Source of the DNA: Syntrophaceae bacterium UBA4059
GTDB lineage: Bacteria > Desulfobacterota > Syntrophia > Syntrophales > Smithellaceae
Direction: 5' to 3'
DNA: 7,956 nt
NCBI GenBank assembly: GCA_002382045.1
Contig: DFZJ01000206.1
Coordinates: forward strand, 1 to 7,956
Shown: in pieces, positions 6,242 through 7,956 of the stretch
Layout of the letters: each line of letters begins with the position of its first letter
Numbering within the stretch: the first letter of the stretch is position 1
The notes under the pieces: generated by a model
Told to the model about the DNA's origin: nothing
What the model saw: only the letters and a program-made list of their open reading frames with translations
The model's database searches: none
Position numbers and translations under genes: made by a program

Positions 6242-7956
6242 TTAGTAAAACAATACGGCCCAGAAGATGAGGCCCAGGAGGATCAAGCCCAGCGCCAGGC
6301 TTCCCAATCCGAAAACGGCTGCAAACAATTGCGCCCAGAGGCCGGGACCTTCGCGCTTGATGGCGTCGAGTGTTCCTTCGGCCAACATTCGTTCATACTC
6401 GAGAGGCCGTTCTTCGCGCATCTGATCCAATCGGTAACGGCCCGTAAAAATGTTCGGCTCGAGCGGAAATTTATTAGGCACAATGTGATTGTTGAAAAAA
6501 TGCACCGTGAAGATAAATACAGCCGCCAGAAACGCTTCTTCGGAATGCACGATCGTCGCAATATTGATCACCCAGCCGGGAACAATATATGAAAAGAGGC
6601 CGGGAAACCAGAGCATGAAACCGGACAGGCCGATTGCGGTCATGCCCCAGAAGACCGCCAGGAAATCAAACTTTTCCCAGTACGTCCAGCGGTCAAGTTG
6701 AGGCATCGGACCTTTGCCGAAAAACCACAAAAACATGCCCTTGATGTCTTGCAAATCCTTGAGATTGGGGAACAGGGAATCCGGGCCCAGCAGTCTGGAA
6801 AGCCAGCCGCGGAAACGCCAATTCGGAAAGAGGAAACGAATCGAAAGCCATAAGGTATAGATAAAGAGCGCGCAAAGCACCAGCGCCGCAATCCGGTGAA
6901 AAAAACCGGCCATGTGCGGACCGCCCCACATATTAACCAGCACTTTGGCCCAGGCCGTCTCTGAGTATTTAATCGGGAAACCCGTTGCCACAAGTGTAAA
7001 GAATGACAAGATCAATAAAATATGCATGACCCGCTGCGTCAAGGTAAAACGCTGAACCTGCTTTTCATCGCGGCATTCGGGCGCCGGCGAATCTTCCAGG
7101 AAGCCGGCCTGACGCTTGCGGCATTTGTCCAGATAAGCGCGCCGCCACCACAGGAAGGTATGCAACCAGAAAAAGGCAAAGGTGCCGGCGAGCAAGGCGA
7201 CCATGAATGCGTCTGCAATATGCAGAGCGGTATAGGTTTTGTTCTTCACCGCGCCGGGATGCGCTTCAAAAGAAACAAAGCGCTTATGCATGACGGTGTG
7301 ACAGGTCTTGCAGGATGTATATAACTGGTCCGGATGCAGCGCGGAACGAGGATCGGAAGACTTCAGCGTATTGTGACCGGTGTGGCAATCGGCGCAACCC
7401 GCCACGCGCTCCGACGCGCCGACCCGCAAAACCTTTCCGTGATAAGTTTGATCATAAGTATCGGCGATGGCCGTGGATAGTTTGTTGCGTTCGGCCATGC
7501 CGGGATCAGCATGGCAGGATTTGCACCGCGCCGTATAGGCTTCACGCCGTTGCGCCGCCTCTTTTGGTGTTGTGCCGCTCGCGGAAGAAATCCCATGCAG
7601 GTTATGACAATCCGTGCAGGTCGCCGAATCGGTGTTCCCCCGCGCAACAGATCTGCCATGCCCCGCAAGCGCATAGTCGTTGGAATCATGGCAGCGGACA
7701 CAGTTTTCGGCAATGGCTGTTTTTTTCGGTTTGGCTGATTTTGTCAGGGCGTGGATCTTCTGATGACAATCCGCGCAGGTCATGTTTTGAGCCACGGCAT
7801 GAACATCTTTTTTATACATCGCCGCCGCTTCCTGGTGACAGCTTGCGCAGCGGACCGGATTGGATTTCTTCTCGCCCGAGCTGTGACGGGCGATATTGTC
7901 AATACCGGTATGACAACTCGTGCAGGCGTTGTTGCCGTGAACGGAAGCGGCAAAAC
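6242..7956 (-). CDS. Multiheme cytochrome c fused to a FdnI/HydB-like cytochrome b membrane domain, CbcL-like (5' end beyond right edge)
   Basis: The last 570 residues are visible; the frame is open to base 7956, so the true start is outside. The Met at 7819 is internal, since two heme motifs precede it in frame. Eight CxxCH motifs lie at visible residues 11, 36, 60, 85, 113, 144, 187 and 215 (numbering from the window edge), with scattered extra histidines for bis-His ligation. About six membrane helices follow (roughly 245-268, 308-328, 352-375, 429-450, 467-490, 539-568). Histidines H311, H353, H470 and H485 are candidate axial ligands for two b hemes; their spacing recalls FdnI. The order, periplasmic multiheme c then diheme b, is that of Geobacter CbcL, a menaquinol oxidase used in low-potential metal reduction. 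A quinol/periplasm electron-transfer role is therefore inferred; the partner and direction are unknown. ResB/CcsA next door could mature its hemes. Confidence 0.88.
   Translation of the reverse strand, partial: FAASVHGNNACTSCHTGIDNIARHSSGEKKSNPVRCASCHQEAAAMYKKDVHAVAQNMTCADCHQKIHALTKSAKPKKTAIAENCVRCHDSNDYALAGHGRSVARGNTDSATCTDCHNLHGISSASGTTPKEAAQRREAYTARCKSCHADPGMAERNKLSTAIADTYDQTYHGKVLRVGASERVAGCADCHTGHNTLKSSDPRSALHPDQLYTSCKTCHTVMHKRFVSFEAHPGAVKNKTYTALHIADAFMVALLAGTFAFFWLHTFLWWRRAYLDKCRKRQAGFLEDSPAPECRDEKQVQRFTLTQRVMHILLILSFFTLVATGFPIKYSETAWAKVLVNMWGGPHMAGFFHRIAALVLCALFIYTLWLSIRFLFPNWRFRGWLSRLLGPDSLFPNLKDLQDIKGMFLWFFGKGPMPQLDRWTYWEKFDFLAVFWGMTAIGLSGFMLWFPGLFSYIVPGWVINIATIVHSEEAFLAAVFIFTVHFFNNHIVPNKFPLEPNIFTGRYRLDQMREERPLEYERMLAEGTLDAIKREGPGLWAQLFAAVFGLGSLALGLILLGLIFWAVLFY

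Noticed and set aside
6155..6592. Plus-strand frame of 145 codons starting in the gap before the cytochrome gene
   Set aside because: Most of it lies opposite the cytochrome b domain, it runs through the 12-bp hairpin, and its product is unlike any known family.
7370..7956. Recurring CxxCH-coding segments considered as a DNA repeat array
   Set aside because: The recurrence is at the heme-motif level with variable spacing (24-43 residues) and diverged DNA; it is a protein pattern, not a CRISPR or tandem repeat.

Overview
The window looks like ordinary chromosome from an anaerobic, flagellated or chemotactic Gram-negative bacterium, most plausibly a Desulfobacterota (deltaproteobacterial) lineage such as Syntrophales or a relative. 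This rests on gene content: System II cytochrome c maturation beside a large multiheme cytochrome, an FdhD-type formate dehydrogenase maturation factor, a membrane chemoreceptor and a thiol peroxidase. The lineage is an inference. Nothing here marks a mobile element, phage or CRISPR locus, and there are no RNA genes. No stretch longer than about 220 bases lacks a gene.

Left part (1-1667): the 5' end of fdhD runs off the left edge on the minus strand. It diverges from a plus-strand pair made of an isochorismatase-family cysteine hydrolase and a glyoxalase II-like metallo-hydrolase, 10 bases apart and probably co-transcribed. The 113-base gap holds two back-to-back sigma70-like promoters whose -35 boxes overlap almost completely.

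Middle (1668-3821): a small peroxiredoxin has its own near-consensus promoter and a leader of about 110 bases. A possible weak terminator follows. Next is a chemoreceptor with six predicted transmembrane helices and a full signalling hairpin, but no HAMP and no periplasmic sensor domain.

Right part (3822-7956): three minus-strand genes face the chemoreceptor. The resB-ccsA pair overlaps by 4 bases and encodes the System II apparatus that carries heme across the membrane and attaches it to apocytochromes c. Upstream of it is the 3' end of a gene for a large membrane cytochrome: at least eight CxxCH heme-c motifs, then a cytochrome b561/FdnI/HydB-like membrane domain. This fusion resembles the CbcL type of inner-membrane menaquinol oxidase known from Geobacter. 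Its true start lies beyond the right edge. The pairing makes sense because ResB/CcsA would mature the c-type hemes of the cytochrome.

I do not see a clearly undescribed system. The items most worth a second look are the multiheme b/c fusion, the unusual receptor membrane domain, a perfect 12-bp-stem hairpin after the cytochrome gene, and the overlapping divergent promoters.
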